Assembly: GCA_023417655.1 (NCBI GenBank)
Contig: JAEZFD010000010.1
Location: 1-64,000, forward strand
DNA length: 64,000 nucleotides
Direction of reading: 5' to 3'
DNA from: Planctomycetota bacterium
Lineage (GTDB): Bacteria > Planctomycetota > Planctomycetia > Planctomycetales > Planctomycetaceae
The notes below the pieces were generated by a model that saw only the letters and a list, made by a program, of their open reading frames with translations, had not been told where the DNA came from and ran no database searches. The position numbers and the translations under genes are program-made. Positions 18,238 to 27,161 of this stretch are shown here, in pieces; position 1 is the stretch's first letter; every line of letters starts with the position of its first letter.

Positions 18238-19419
18238 TCAGAACTTGACGTTGCTGAGCTGAACCAGTTCCTGATAGGCCTTCTCAATGGCTGCATTGTC
18301 CGAGTCGGCGTCATGCACCCAGAGTCCGTACTGAAATCGCAGGGAATCACCTCGCTTCAGATCACGTTTGTGCTTTGGCTGCGGGGCATCTGTCTTTTCA
18401 GTATAGGCCCCGTCACCGAAAGGATTGGCTGCGAAGAGGCCGTAATCACGGACGTGGTACCGAGAAGGCCAGGGGTTCGATGAACTGTCCATCATGGTGA
18501 CGGCATAATTCTTCCCCAGGACGGGACCAACGTAATTGATCCACCGGGCAGGCTTACCCCAGGCAGCGTTCGTACCGGTCACACCTTCGGAGGTCGTGAC
18601 GGGTCCCTTGCTGATCTTCTCTGGCATCTTTGGAGCCAGACGGATGGCAAACATCCCTTCTTTCGTATCACCGATGTGAACCTTGTCGGCCACGACTTTC
18701 AGGGTCGCATCGTAAGAAATCAGCCGGTTCCCGGTGACAGTGATCAGTGTGGTCTGTTCCAGCAACGGATGGTTCTCTTTATCGAGCCACTCGCTGACAA
18801 CGCGAAATGTCGCCGTTTCCCCGGATTCTTTCTCAATCTTCACACTTTTGACGACGACCAGACTGTCTTCCATCCAGAACTTGATGTCATTGATTTCATC
18901 AACGGCAAACCAGATTCCCTTATGGTGAGGGTGGTCGTAGTAGTTCGGCGACTTGCGATCTTTTCCGGCATTCGGATCATCATTGATCAATCGCACGACG
19001 GTCGAAGCGAGTGGCATGATGTCACTGCGTGAAAGCGTCCCCTTCTTGCCGATGAAGGAAATCTGATTCCCGTCGACCTTCTCGGCAGTGAGGACAGTTC
19101 CGAATGGAATCTTTTCAGTTTCTCCGGACTCGGTTTTCAAAGTTGCCGAATCAGAGACAACCACAACCTGACGGGCTTCAGCATCGGCTGGTTCGTCCGC
19201 AACGGCCTTCTTCAGAAGCTCATACCCGCCTGCAGCCGACACCGGATACAGATAAGGTTTTCGGCGTTCTTTCTCAAAGCGGAAGACGGTGAAGACATCA
19301 TCTCCGACCAGCACCTTGATTCCCGAGGCCTCCTTCTCCAGTCGAACCGTTGGACCAGCACCAAAAGAGAAGGTGCCGCATGCCAGCAGGCACAACGCGG
19401 CAATCAGAAATCGTGGCAT
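18238..19419 (-). CDS. Exported PmoA-like (DUF6807) protein
   Basis: The 393-residue product from the ATG at 19419 has a signal peptide (MPRFLIAALCLLACGTFSFG, cleavage near residue 20). The body resembles the DUF6807 / 'methane oxygenase PmoA' family, which is common in planctomycetes and is not a real methane monooxygenase. The hallmark is YYDHPHHKGIWFAVDEIND near residue 165. A C-terminal block, NPFGDGAYTEKTD, is also of that type. Members often lie near sugar-metabolism genes, which is not the case here. Ten extra codons are possible upstream, but would put charged residues before the signal peptide. The function is unknown. Confidence 0.75.
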   Translation of the reverse strand: MPRFLIAALCLLACGTFSFGAGPTVRLEKEASGIKVLVGDDVFTVFRFEKERRKPYLYPVSAAGGYELLKKAVADEPADAEARQVVVVSDSATLKTESGETEKIPFGTVLTAEKVDGNQISFIGKKGTLSRSDIMPLASTVVRLINDDPNAGKDRKSPNYYDHPHHKGIWFAVDEINDIKFWMEDSLVVVKSVKIEKESGETATFRVVSEWLDKENHPLLEQTTLITVTGNRLISYDATLKVVADKVHIGDTKEGMFAIRLAPKMPEKISKGPVTTSEGVTGTNAAWGKPARWINYVGPVLGKNYAVTMMDSSSNPWPSRYHVRDYGLFAANPFGDGAYTEKTDAPQPKHKRDLKRGDSLRFQYGLWVHDADSDNAAIEKAYQELVQLSNVKF

Positions 19420-19561
19420 AATCTCAACTCCGAAATGTGAACGGATCATCGCGGTTCGATTGAACCTGTTTCACCATGCCGAGTCAAGTTATGGACTCAC
19501 ATCGGACTGAGTTCGCTGCCGGAAACTTCTCGGAGCGCGGATCCTCGCCTATGATACGTCC

Positions 19562-20686
19562 ATGGCTGGAAACTCTTTTGGACAATCGTTCCGTATCACC
19601 ACCGCCGGCGAGAGCCATGGCCCGGGAAATGTCGTCATTATCGACGGCGTCCCACCCGGTATTCCCCTATCGGTCGAGGATCTTCAGGTCGACCTGAATC
19701 GACGGCGACCTGGTCAAAGCAAGATCGTTACTCAACGAAACGAGCCCGACGAACCGGAGATTCTCTCTGGCGTCTTCGAAGGGCTGACCACCGGTACCAG
19801 CCTGGCCATTCTGATCCGCAATCAGGATCAGCGCAGTAAAGATTATGGCAACATCAAGGACTTCTACCGTCCTGGGCATGCGGACCACAGTTTCGACGCC
19901 AAATATGGACTCCGTGATTACCGTGGGGGCGGTCGCTCCAGTGCGCGAGAGACCAGCGTTCGTGTCGCGGCAGGCGTCGTTGCCAAGAAACTGATTCGTC
20001 AGGCATTCGGAGGTGAAGTCGTCGGTTATGTCTCGCAGGTCGGCGATGTCATCGCCGAAATCGCTGACCCCGCTCAGGTGACCTTACAGCAGGTCGAGAC
20101 GCTGCCCAATGGCGAACCGAATATCATTCGCTGCCCTGATTATGAGGCAGCACAACGGATGGTCGCCCTGATTGATGAATGCCGAAAGGACCAGGATTCG
20201 ATCGGCGGAGTCGCGAGCGTCGCTGCGACGGGCGTGCCTGCCGGACTGGGAGAACCGGTCTTCGACAAGATCAAAGCGGATCTGGCAAAAGCACTGTTCA
20301 GTATCCCCGCCGTACTGGGAGTTGAATACGGAATTGGCTTTGGCTGTGCGACAATGCGCGGCAGTCAGAATAATGATGCGTTCACCAGCAGAACGAACGC
20401 CGACGGAGGCACGCAGATCGAAACGAAGACGAACCGACACGGTGGAATGCTGGGAGGAATTACTTCCGGGATGCCGATCGTACTCCGTGCCGCAGTAAAG
20501 CCAACCAGCAGTCTGTCTCGCGAGCAGGAAACCGTAGACCGCGAGGGGCGCCCGACAATTATTGCGACCAAGGGACGCCATGATCCCTGTCTGCTGCCGC
20601 GATTCGTGCCTGTCGCGGAAGCGATGGTCGCCATTGTTCTCGCCGACCACTGGCTCCGCTGGCAGGGACAGAAACTCGCTCGATAG
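19562..20686 (+). CDS. aroC: Chorismate synthase
   Basis: The enzyme converts 5-enolpyruvylshikimate 3-phosphate to chorismate, the last step of the shikimate pathway, and needs reduced FMN. The 374-residue product carries the family signatures GESHGPG near residues 17-23, DFYRPGHADHSFDAKYGLRD near 100-119, GGGRSSARET near 121-130 and RHDPCLLPR near the C-terminus. The length is usual. It is a single gene with an ATG at 19562 and a TATGAT box at 19550-19555, so the leader may be very short. A perfect hairpin follows between it and the convergent DUF1559 gene. Confidence 0.97.
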   Translation: MAGNSFGQSFRITTAGESHGPGNVVIIDGVPPGIPLSVEDLQVDLNRRRPGQSKIVTQRNEPDEPEILSGVFEGLTTGTSLAILIRNQDQRSKDYGNIKDFYRPGHADHSFDAKYGLRDYRGGGRSSARETSVRVAAGVVAKKLIRQAFGGEVVGYVSQVGDVIAEIADPAQVTLQQVETLPNGEPNIIRCPDYEAAQRMVALIDECRKDQDSIGGVASVAATGVPAGLGEPVFDKIKADLAKALFSIPAVLGVEYGIGFGCATMRGSQNNDAFTSRTNADGGTQIETKTNRHGGMLGGITSGMPIVLRAAVKPTSSLSREQETVDREGRPTIIATKGRHDPCLLPRFVPVAEAMVAIVLADHWLRWQGQKLAR

Positions 20687-20728
20687 GCGGTTTCTAAGGA
20701 TCCTTGATCCGCTCAGGCCGCCGGGACA

Positions 20729-20760
20729 CGCAGCGTGCTCCCTTGAGAAAGCACGCTGCG
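20729..20760. terminator. Hairpin between aroC and the convergent DUF1559 gene
   Basis: CGCAGCGTGCT at 20729-20739 pairs perfectly with AGCACGCTGCG at 20750-20760 around a ten-base loop. No T run follows on either strand, so it is a probable but not classic bidirectional terminator between two convergent genes. Confidence 0.5.
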
Positions 20761-20784
20761 AGGGTACTCGTCAAACTCACCGTC

Positions 20785-21904
20785 CTAGAACTCGCCGATC
20801 ACTTCTCCGCCGGCAATGGAGCCGAGAGCGCCCCAAGTTCCGTATGGACTCCGTCCAGTGAGTGAGCGGATGTCCGCCGCGGAGAGATTTCCGGTATCGA
20901 TGTTATCACTGACGAATCTTACGGCTCCATCACACATCAAGACATGGGCTCCGCCGACGTGATTGCTGGAGGGGGGGGAGCAGCCCACTCGAAGTGAAAT
21001 CGCCGGCAAGACAAGCTGGAGCATTCGGAGGCAGAATCGTGTTAACGGCGATATAACCTGCGTTCCCGCGAGCCCAGCGATTTCCACGTGTGGGGCTGAC
21101 CTCTGACATTGAAGAGGAAAACCGCTTCCGATCCGCAGGGTCCAGGGTTGAGAGACACAGAATGGGGCTCGAGAAGATGGAGTCCCCCATCTGCCGGGAG
21201 ATTCCCCCCTTCACGTCATATCCTGGCCCAGCAGAGCTGACAATTTCCGCAAATGCGATGGTGTTACTCGTTCCATCGGTGATGTCAGCAAAGCGACGGC
21301 TTGTCTGATAGCCGAAAGGTCCTCTCACCAACCTGCGCGCATTGGAAACACCCCCGGTGGAACCGATGTGATAGGAACTATCCCCACCACTCATTCCATA
21401 ATGGGTCAATCCGAAACCTGGACCAATGACATTTCGTTCTGATGGGGATGAAGGACACAGAAACGTGGGAACCGCCGTCATAAATGGCTGGTAGGTCGAT
21501 CCGTCGGATGCACGGTCGCCCCAGGCATTGAAGGTCGTGGAGCCAATCGTCAGAGGAGAAGCGATCCGGTTATATAATGGTCCTTGATCCAGATATGGGA
21601 GTAGCATCGTCAGCCCACTTCCCAGATCGCCATTACTGATGTTCGTGTCGTTCGGAACGCCATTAGTTCCTCCCTGCCGATAAGGGAACACTTTTGTAGC
21701 ATCCGCATAGTTATGCAGTGCGAGCCCTAATTGCTTCAGGTTATTCTTGCACTGACTACGTCGCGATGCTTCCCGAGCCTGCTGAACGGCTGGAAGAAGA
21801 AGTGCAATTAGCACCGCGATAATCGCAATAACGACGAGTAGCTCAATGAGAGTAAATGCCTGGTGTGATCCAGGACGTCTGTTCCCCGATCGGCGATTTG
21901 TCAT
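20785..21904 (-). pseudogene. DUF1559 (pilin-like secreted) protein, frameshifted at a G8 tract
   Basis: DUF1559 proteins are abundant planctomycete proteins with a type IV pilin-like N-terminus. The ATG at 21904 gives AFTLIELLVVIAIIAVLIAL near residues 17-36 and AVQQAREASRRSQCKNNLKQ after it. The frame is lost at the run of eight G at 20971-20978 (C on the coding strand). The original frame ends at 20930 with an unrelated tail. The next frame continues with NHVGGAHVLMCDGAVRF and ends VIGEF at 20785. One base fewer would give a 372-residue protein, close to the 369 of the paralogue at 22899. It may be a sequencing slip, a real mutation or a phase-variable tract. It is the last gene of the sigma-FecR cluster. 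Confidence 0.85.
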
Positions 21905-22053
21905 AATTGGCCTCCAAAAGTGACAAAAAAAGAAAAGATATCGCTGACTACAGAAAGCTTGGGAATCGTCAGGACCAAACCACATGCTGCGAGCGTCGAA
22001 GCCTCGCTGTCAGCATTCTTCCGATTCGAGTTCGTGGGCCCGTCATCGCCTCA

Positions 22054-22572
22054 TCACTCGGATGAGGCACGTGTGGCGGCCTGAGACTTTACGGGAGAGG
22101 ATTTCAGTTTGCTGGTCAAATTCAATTCGAGCTTGTTCTCAGCCCCTTCGGCCACTGTCGTCGACAGACCACTGCTAGAGCGATGAATATAACCTGCAGG
22201 AACGAGCAATTTCGGAGCGGGAGTTTCAGACGGCTCATCATCGTTCACTGGCCCCCTGCTCACCGGTGCTTCTTCTTTAATGACGGTAATGGCATAGCTG
22301 CCCGGAACTGCCCCGTCCTTTGGTGAGAACGTCTCTACGTAGAATTGTCCCTGATCATTAGAGCGACCGATTGCAGCGTGTTGATGATCATTGGGATGCA
22401 ACACAATCGTTGCGCCGGCGAGTGGTGCACCATCCAGTGTGACGACACCAGAGACCGGCGTCCGTTGAGGTTTATCCGCAAACGGATCCTGTTTCGCACA
22501 ACCTGGCAACAGGCAGGCTCCGAGCAGGAGTAGCGAAGAGTATCGTTTTAATCGCCGGGCAATATTTATCAT
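22054..22572 (-). CDS. Lipoprotein with a carboxypeptidase-regulatory-like (Ig-like) domain
   Basis: The 172-residue product from the ATG at 22572 starts with a lipoprotein signal: hydrophobic stretch, then LLPGC with the lipobox Cys near residue 25. Residues 40-110 form a transthyretin-like carboxypeptidase-regulatory fold with the typical TPVSGVVTLDGAPLAGATI and PGSYAITV strands. The tail is Ser/Lys-rich. Such small PVSG lipoproteins usually accompany DUF1559 genes in planctomycetes, and this one lies between two of them. Its partner is unknown. The start three codons upstream (22581) is also open. Confidence 0.8.
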   Translation of the reverse strand: MINIARRLKRYSSLLLLGACLLPGCAKQDPFADKPQRTPVSGVVTLDGAPLAGATIVLHPNDHQHAAIGRSNDQGQFYVETFSPKDGAVPGSYAITVIKEEAPVSRGPVNDDEPSETPAPKLLVPAGYIHRSSSGLSTTVAEGAENKLELNLTSKLKSSPVKSQAATRASSE

Positions 22573-22898
22573 TTCAAACACGCTGTATCAGTGACGGATA
22601 ACGGGGAGGAGGCGGTGAACATCAAATGCCGTCCTCCTGTGAAATCGGCTCCTTCGTCGGGAAACCCTTTCAACAGAACGTGAACATCCACGTCTCTCTC
22701 AATGAAAACGAACGGCGGGTCTTCCGCCGCCCGACGTTTCGATGTGACGATTGAGCCCTCTGGGGAAACAGGCTGGAGCGATGCTTCATCGTTCCAGCCT
22801 GTCTATCTTTCACGATCCCGTGTCCCTGCACGCATGCATCTCCCCAGGGGAAACACTGTGAACACGTCAGGGAAACGGGAGTTTTTTGCGGTTCTGCT
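22573..22898. other. 326-base spacer with a long hairpin inside the DUF1559 cluster
   Basis: The stretch lies between the DUF1559 gene at 22899 and the lipoprotein gene at 22572. It holds an inverted repeat at 22768-22802. I see no gene in it. The spacer is long for an operon, so the lipoprotein and second DUF1559 may have their own promoter. Confidence 0.6.
22768..22802. terminator. 15-bp-stem hairpin downstream of a DUF1559 gene
   Basis: ACAGGCTGGAGCGAT at 22768-22782 pairs with ATCGTTCCAGCCTGT at 22788-22802 with one G-T pair and a five-base loop. On the minus strand only TTT follows before a C run. It could be a terminator or attenuator after the DUF1559 gene that ends at 22899. Confidence 0.5.
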
Positions 22899-24008
22899 CT
22901 AGAACTCTCCGACGATCTCGCTTCCCGAGATCGATCCCAGAGCGCCCCAGGCTCCATAAGGACTGACGCCGCCCAATGACTTGATGTCGGTGGCAGACAG
23001 GTTCCCGGAGTCAATGTTCTCACTGACGAAGCGAACAGCTCCGTCTCCCATCAACACAGTGACACCGCCGGTGTGCGTGCTGAAGGCGGAGTAAATTCCG
23101 CTTGAGCGATAGTCACTCCCAGTCGTGCAGGACGGGGAATTCGGAGGCAGCACAGTGTTGAAGCCTGAATAACAGGCAGTACCTCGAGCCCAGCGACTGC
23201 CCCGGGTTGTCGCCACTGTCTTGCCAGCCGAGAATGTATTCCGATCAGTCGAGCTGACTTCTGCCCGACATGAGATAGGGCTGGCAACGACTCCCGGCAC
23301 ATCACGAATGGAGCTTCCCTGAACGCTCCGGCCTGATCCGGGCGCAGAGACAACTTCGCCCATGGCGATCGTGTTGCTCAGTCCGTCTGTCACATCGCGG
23401 AAGCGGCGACTCGTCTGAAAGCCGAACATGCCGCGAACCTTTGATCGTGCATCAGCTAAACTCGCACCGGGTCCATAGGTTCCGATGTGTTGAATGCTGT
23501 CGCCACCAGAGAACGCGTAGTGGCTCAGACCGTGACCAAGTGTCCCGGCGGTCTGAACGTCAGGTCCCGATGGACACAGGAGCGTTGGGATCTTCGCCTT
23601 CCATGGAGTGTAGCTGGAACCATCGGAGACGCTATCGCCAAAAGCAGGATAGGTCGTGCTGCCAATCGTCAAGGGAGACGAAATCTGCTGGAACAAAGCT
23701 GACTGCTCCAGATACGGCAGCAGTCCGATCATCCCGCTCGCGGTGTTCTCGTTACCTAAGGCGCCAGCGGGACTCGTTCCCCCTTCGCGGTAAGGAAAGC
23801 AACCAAAAACGTCGGCATAGTTATGCAGTGCCAGTCCGAGCTGCTTCATATTGTTTCGACACTGGGAACGTCGGGCGGCTTCACGGGCCTGTTGAACTGC
23901 TGGCAACAGCAGAGCAATCAGAACTGCGATGATGGCAATCACCACCAGCAGTTCGATCAGCGTGAATCCACGCCGAACCTGCATTAGCTTCGTACGGGTA
24001 TCAGTCAT
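22899..24008 (-). CDS. DUF1559 (pilin-like secreted) protein
   Basis: The 369-residue product has the prepilin-type N-terminus RRGFTLIELLVVIAIIAVLI (near residues 12-31), where a prepilin peptidase would cut before Phe, and then the family stretch AVQQAREAARRSQCRNNMKQ and LGLALHNYADVFGCFPYREG. The C-terminal signature VTVLMGDGAVRFVSENIDSG and the GEF end are intact. The ATG at 24008 has GGAG upstream; a TTG one codon earlier is less likely. It is the first structural gene after the FecR-like gene, 63 bases downstream. The function of the family is unknown beyond likely surface localisation. Confidence 0.9.
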   Translation of the reverse strand: MTDTRTKLMQVRRGFTLIELLVVIAIIAVLIALLLPAVQQAREAARRSQCRNNMKQLGLALHNYADVFGCFPYREGGTSPAGALGNENTASGMIGLLPYLEQSALFQQISSPLTIGSTTYPAFGDSVSDGSSYTPWKAKIPTLLCPSGPDVQTAGTLGHGLSHYAFSGGDSIQHIGTYGPGASLADARSKVRGMFGFQTSRRFRDVTDGLSNTIAMGEVVSAPGSGRSVQGSSIRDVPGVVASPISCRAEVSSTDRNTFSAGKTVATTRGSRWARGTACYSGFNTVLPPNSPSCTTGSDYRSSGIYSAFSTHTGGVTVLMGDGAVRFVSENIDSGNLSATDIKSLGGVSPYGAWGALGSISGSEIVGEF

Positions 24009-24071
24009 CAATTTCTCCTGAGAAAAGTCCGCTAAAGTAGAGACGAAAAAGAATTCGGGGGCCCGACTGGA

Positions 24072-25475
24072 TCACGGATCGGCGGCCTGTACAAGGACCC
24101 GAACCTGATCGATGTTTCCATCCGGGGAATACAATTGAACGGTCAGCCCGCGACCGTCTTGATGGACAGTGATTGAGTCGTGGAGCTCCTGTTTCCCCCC
24201 ATAGGGAGCGATTGAGCCGCGACTGAAACCCTTTGAGAACACAGCTTCGTCAGTCGGATACTTGATCTTGGCTGAGCCGAAGATCGAATCGGTGCGCTGA
24301 AGTTGTTCGCTGTGATAAATCACCCCCAGGATGGGGCGTTCAAACCGGATGGTCCCCTTGATCGGGGTCTTGCCCGTAGCGAAGTCACAATGCAGCAGGA
24401 AAGATTCGCAACGGGTCCCTCGAGGCAACAATCTGGTCGAAGCAACTCCGGGAGTGGTGATGGTTCGATAGTCAGGAGCGACCACGTCCAAGGGTGCCGG
24501 CAAAACACATTCACTGCTTTCGCGAATCGCGTAAATCACGGAATCGTGCTGAAGCCGTCCATAATCGACCGATTCCGGGGTCTGGACATTCAGGACGACA
24601 GCACCACTCGTTTCCTCGATCCCATAGAGCTTGCCAAGCGTCCGCAACATTTCCGGCTGGGGTGAGCGCTTCGTCTCTACCCCCTGCTTACTGAAACTCA
24701 GAGATTGGCCGGACAGAATTGGCAGTGAACCTCGAGTCACCGAATCAGCCTGAGGCTGAACAACGACCAGTCCATCAAAAACGCTGACATCTGTCCCGGA
24801 GTTGGGTGTGACTTCCACACTGAAGGTGGTTCCCAGATCGAGAACCCGTGTGTCCGGAGTATTGACTCGAAAGCCGACAGCCTGTCGCGGAACAGTGGCA
24901 AGCAACATTCCAGACTGCAGATCTGCCTCCATGCCTGAGGCGAACATCAGCCTCGCTGGACCGACGACCTGACAACGAACCCCGCTCTTCAGGCGCAGCG
25001 AGTAATTGCCGGCCTCCAGATCGAGCGGTTCATCCATGCGGATCGGGACTGAAGGAGGAGAAGACTGAATGTCTTTTTCAAGCTGGGACGGTTCAGCAGT
25101 CAGCTGCCCAATCAGGCGGGAATCCTGCTCGAGAACGAATCGCAATCCGAACCAGGGAACGACGAAGAGACAGGCAACCAGCATCGCAACGGATGCCGTC
25201 AGAAAGAAGGACGAGCGTCGTCGTGGTTCAAGGAGAAATGCGTGCTCATCGAACGAAAAGACTTCATCTTCAATTGTGTCCATCGCCCCTCCCAGATGAC
25301 TGAGGTGGGCATGCACACTGACGTGTTCAACATAAGCAAGCCGCGCGGCATCGTCATTCAGGAGGATCGATTCAAAAAGTTCGAACTCTTCCTGTGACAT
25401 TTCTCCATTGAGCAGACGCTCTGTCATTCGCTGGATTTTTCTCCGCGAATATGATTCCGTGGAATCGTCAATCAC
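24072..25475 (-). CDS. FecR-like membrane protein, partner of the upstream ECF sigma factor
   Basis: The 467-residue product has a cytoplasmic N-terminal part (residues 1-90, with LLNGEMSQEEFELFESILLND, as in anti-sigma-like N-termini). A single membrane helix follows near residues 91-115. The FecR domain at about 150-260 includes the stretch FRVNTPDTRVLDLGTTFSVE and the following DVSVFDGLVVV. The rest is a LamG/NPCBM-like beta region with no clear catalytic motif. The GTG start at 25475 overlaps the sigma-factor stop by eight bases and has GGAGG just upstream; an ATG at 25427 is the alternative. FecR-type proteins transmit envelope signals to ECF sigma factors, so control of the sigma factor is inferred from position. 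Confidence 0.8.
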   Translation of the reverse strand: MIDDSTESYSRRKIQRMTERLLNGEMSQEEFELFESILLNDDAARLAYVEHVSVHAHLSHLGGAMDTIEDEVFSFDEHAFLLEPRRRSSFFLTASVAMLVACLFVVPWFGLRFVLEQDSRLIGQLTAEPSQLEKDIQSSPPSVPIRMDEPLDLEAGNYSLRLKSGVRCQVVGPARLMFASGMEADLQSGMLLATVPRQAVGFRVNTPDTRVLDLGTTFSVEVTPNSGTDVSVFDGLVVVQPQADSVTRGSLPILSGQSLSFSKQGVETKRSPQPEMLRTLGKLYGIEETSGAVVLNVQTPESVDYGRLQHDSVIYAIRESSECVLPAPLDVVAPDYRTITTPGVASTRLLPRGTRCESFLLHCDFATGKTPIKGTIRFERPILGVIYHSEQLQRTDSIFGSAKIKYPTDEAVFSKGFSRGSIAPYGGKQELHDSITVHQDGRGLTVQLYSPDGNIDQVRVLVQAADP

Positions 25476-26040
25476 GCTCCGCCTCCGTCTGACGATCAAT
25501 GCATTCCGACAAGCGAAGCCGAATTCGACTAATGGCCTTATGGAGGGTATTGGCTGGTTTCCCGAGCTTCCGGGCTTTCTCTGCGAGCGTCGTCCCCTTC
25601 TCGTAGAACGCGTCCACGAGACGACGGTCAGAACGTGGGAGTTTCTTCAGACAAGTTCGCAGGGCGTTCAGACGAACTTCCAGCAGTTCGTCTGCCGCGC
25701 ACTGGGTATCAAACAAGCGATCAACCAGAGCGGGACTGAAGACGAACTTGCGTCGCCATTGAGCACGACGATGATTGCGGAACACATTCTTCAGAATGCA
25801 GCGGCCCCAGCGGACGAAATTTGTGCCAGGCTCGAACTGGTCGAAGTGCTGCCACAGAACGACGCTGGCGTCCTGCATGATGTCGTCGGCCTGATGGAGA
25901 TCAGCCCCCAGGGAAATCGCGTAGGCGTAAAAGACTCGATAGTGCTGCCCCAGAAGCGCAACGAATTCCCCCTGACGGCCAGTGCCATCAGCACCGATCA
26001 TCAGTTGCGGCTGAACGTCATTTTCTTGAATCGAACCCAC
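25468..26040 (-). CDS. ECF-type RNA polymerase sigma factor
   Basis: The 190-residue product (GTG at 26040 with AGGA ten bases upstream; an ATG at 26001 gives 177) has sigma region 2 at about residues 22-95, with DIMQDASVVLWQHFDQF and the -10 recognition stretch FVRWGRCILKNVFRNHRR. Region 4 lies at about 130-180, with LPRSDRRLVDAFYEKGTTLA and a helix-turn-helix ending in ISRIRLRLSECI. This is the sigma subgroup common in planctomycetes and Verrucomicrobia. It heads a minus-strand cluster with a FecR-like gene and DUF1559 and lipoprotein genes. The targets are not shown, but autoregulation of the cluster is plausible. Confidence 0.88.
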   Translation of the reverse strand: MGSIQENDVQPQLMIGADGTGRQGEFVALLGQHYRVFYAYAISLGADLHQADDIMQDASVVLWQHFDQFEPGTNFVRWGRCILKNVFRNHRRAQWRRKFVFSPALVDRLFDTQCAADELLEVRLNALRTCLKKLPRSDRRLVDAFYEKGTTLAEKARKLGKPANTLHKAISRIRLRLSECIDRQTEAERD

Positions 26041-26588
26041 AAAGTTGTCCTGGAAAATGTCGCATCAAGCAGCGACTCCCTATTTCCCTAATGTTCAGTG
26101 GTGTTCAAACCTGACCAAAAAGTTTTCAATTTTTCGCCCGAGATGACGTAACCCCCGCGTAGGAATGACATTCAGATTTCCTAATCGAATCGCAGGCGAT
26201 CCATTTTCTGACCCTGTCTTGTTCCCAATAGGAACGTGGAAAAAGGGGGCATCCCGGCGGAGAATCACCCGGCGAGTGACTCAATCGATCCAACCAAAGG
26301 AGTCATGGCTCGAAAAGGGGAAACACTGATATCCGCAAGCCGTTAACAACAAATGGCTTGCGGACTACCGTCCGAGCAGAAATGAGCGAGGGTTTCGAGC
26401 GGAAATGAAACCGGCAATGCCCCTGACGCCAGCGACCCGTGAGATCGGCGATCACGGGGAATTATTGGTCCCACGGGGCGATTCGGCGATCTCTTTTTCG
26501 ATCGCATGGGAACGAATTCTCGCAAAGCAATTCGCCGAAAGTGCACTCAACCGCTATATTCGCACACTGTTGTGCGCCGAAAGAAGCT
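26041..26588. other. 548-base divergent/spacer region with a mini reading frame and hairpin
   Basis: No long gene is convincing here. Upstream of the sigma factor it should hold the cluster promoter, which I could not place with confidence. On the + strand AAAGGAG precedes an ATG at 26305 that opens a 13-codon frame (MARKGETLISASR) ending at 26346. A perfect hairpin, CCGCAAGCC 26333-26341 with GGCTTGCGG 26355-26363, covers the end of that frame. The remainder up to the methyltransferase stop shows nothing I recognise. Confidence 0.6.
26305..26346 (+). other. Possible leader-like mini reading frame (13 codons)
   Basis: ATG at 26305 lies five bases after AAAGGAG, one of the clearest ribosome-binding sites in the window. 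The frame encodes MARKGETLISASR and stops at 26344-26346. Its last codons form the left arm of the hairpin 26333-26363. No + strand gene follows within 2 kb, so an attenuator role is unsupported. It could also be the remnant of a gene start. Confidence 0.3.
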
Positions 26589-27161
26589 CTATGTGCTGTG
26601 GATGCGCTTTCGGACCAGCATGAGAACCGGTGAGATCGGAGAATTTGCAGGCGACTGATAAAGCTGCGAATGCCCTTGGCGAAGCGCCTCCTCCATCCAT
26701 GCCCCCACGGCGGCGGCCTCCTCGTTGCCGCCAGCATGCCCTCGATAGACCAGAATGGAGATCACCCCTCCCTCCCGCAGTACATTCAGCGCTGCAGACA
26801 GGGCAGATCTGGTCGTCTCTCCCACCGTAACCACGGACTTATCGCCACCGGGGAGATAACCGAGATTGAACATCACCGCAGCAACCTGCCCGTGCCGTTC
26901 ATGTGGCAGGATCGTCTCCAGCTCTGCATGATTTCTGCAGTGGATCTCAACCTGGCAAAACTCTCGCTCTGCGACTTTCTGCTGGCATGAGTCACAAGCC
27001 TGTGACTGCAGATCGATGGCAAGCACATAGCCTTCAGGGCCGACCTGCTCTGCGAGGAACAACGTGTCATACCCGTTCCCGGCCGTCGCATCGATCACCA
27101 CATCCCCGCGGGAAAGATGCTCAAGGAGCAGCTGATGGGCCTGCACCGTTAGCGGAACCAT
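26589..27161 (-). CDS. YtqB/MnmM-family SAM-dependent methyltransferase
   Basis: The 190-residue product from the ATG at 27161 matches the putative rRNA methylase family (PF06962), whose B. subtilis member YtqB was reported as MnmM, the methyltransferase that completes mnm5(s2)U at tRNA position 34. The SAM-binding motif is VIDATAGNGYDTLFLAEQ near residues 21-38. The family hallmark is MFNLGYLPGGDKSVVT followed by ETTRSAL and ILVYRGHAGG. The start codon lies inside the end of the upstream DAO-family oxidase gene (13-base overlap), so translation is coupled. The gene context supports the tRNA role, since MnmC fuses an oxidase and a methyltransferase for the same two steps. The exact substrate is inferred. 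Confidence 0.82.
   Translation of the reverse strand: MVPLTVQAHQLLLEHLSRGDVVIDATAGNGYDTLFLAEQVGPEGYVLAIDLQSQACDSCQQKVAEREFCQVEIHCRNHAELETILPHERHGQVAAVMFNLGYLPGGDKSVVTVGETTRSALSAALNVLREGGVISILVYRGHAGGNEEAAAVGAWMEEALRQGHSQLYQSPANSPISPVLMLVRKRIHST

Noticed and set aside
18238..19419. The PmoA name as evidence for methane oxidation
   Set aside because: The DUF6807 / PmoA-like label refers to a distinct secreted family. No pmoB, pmoC or other methanotrophy genes are present.
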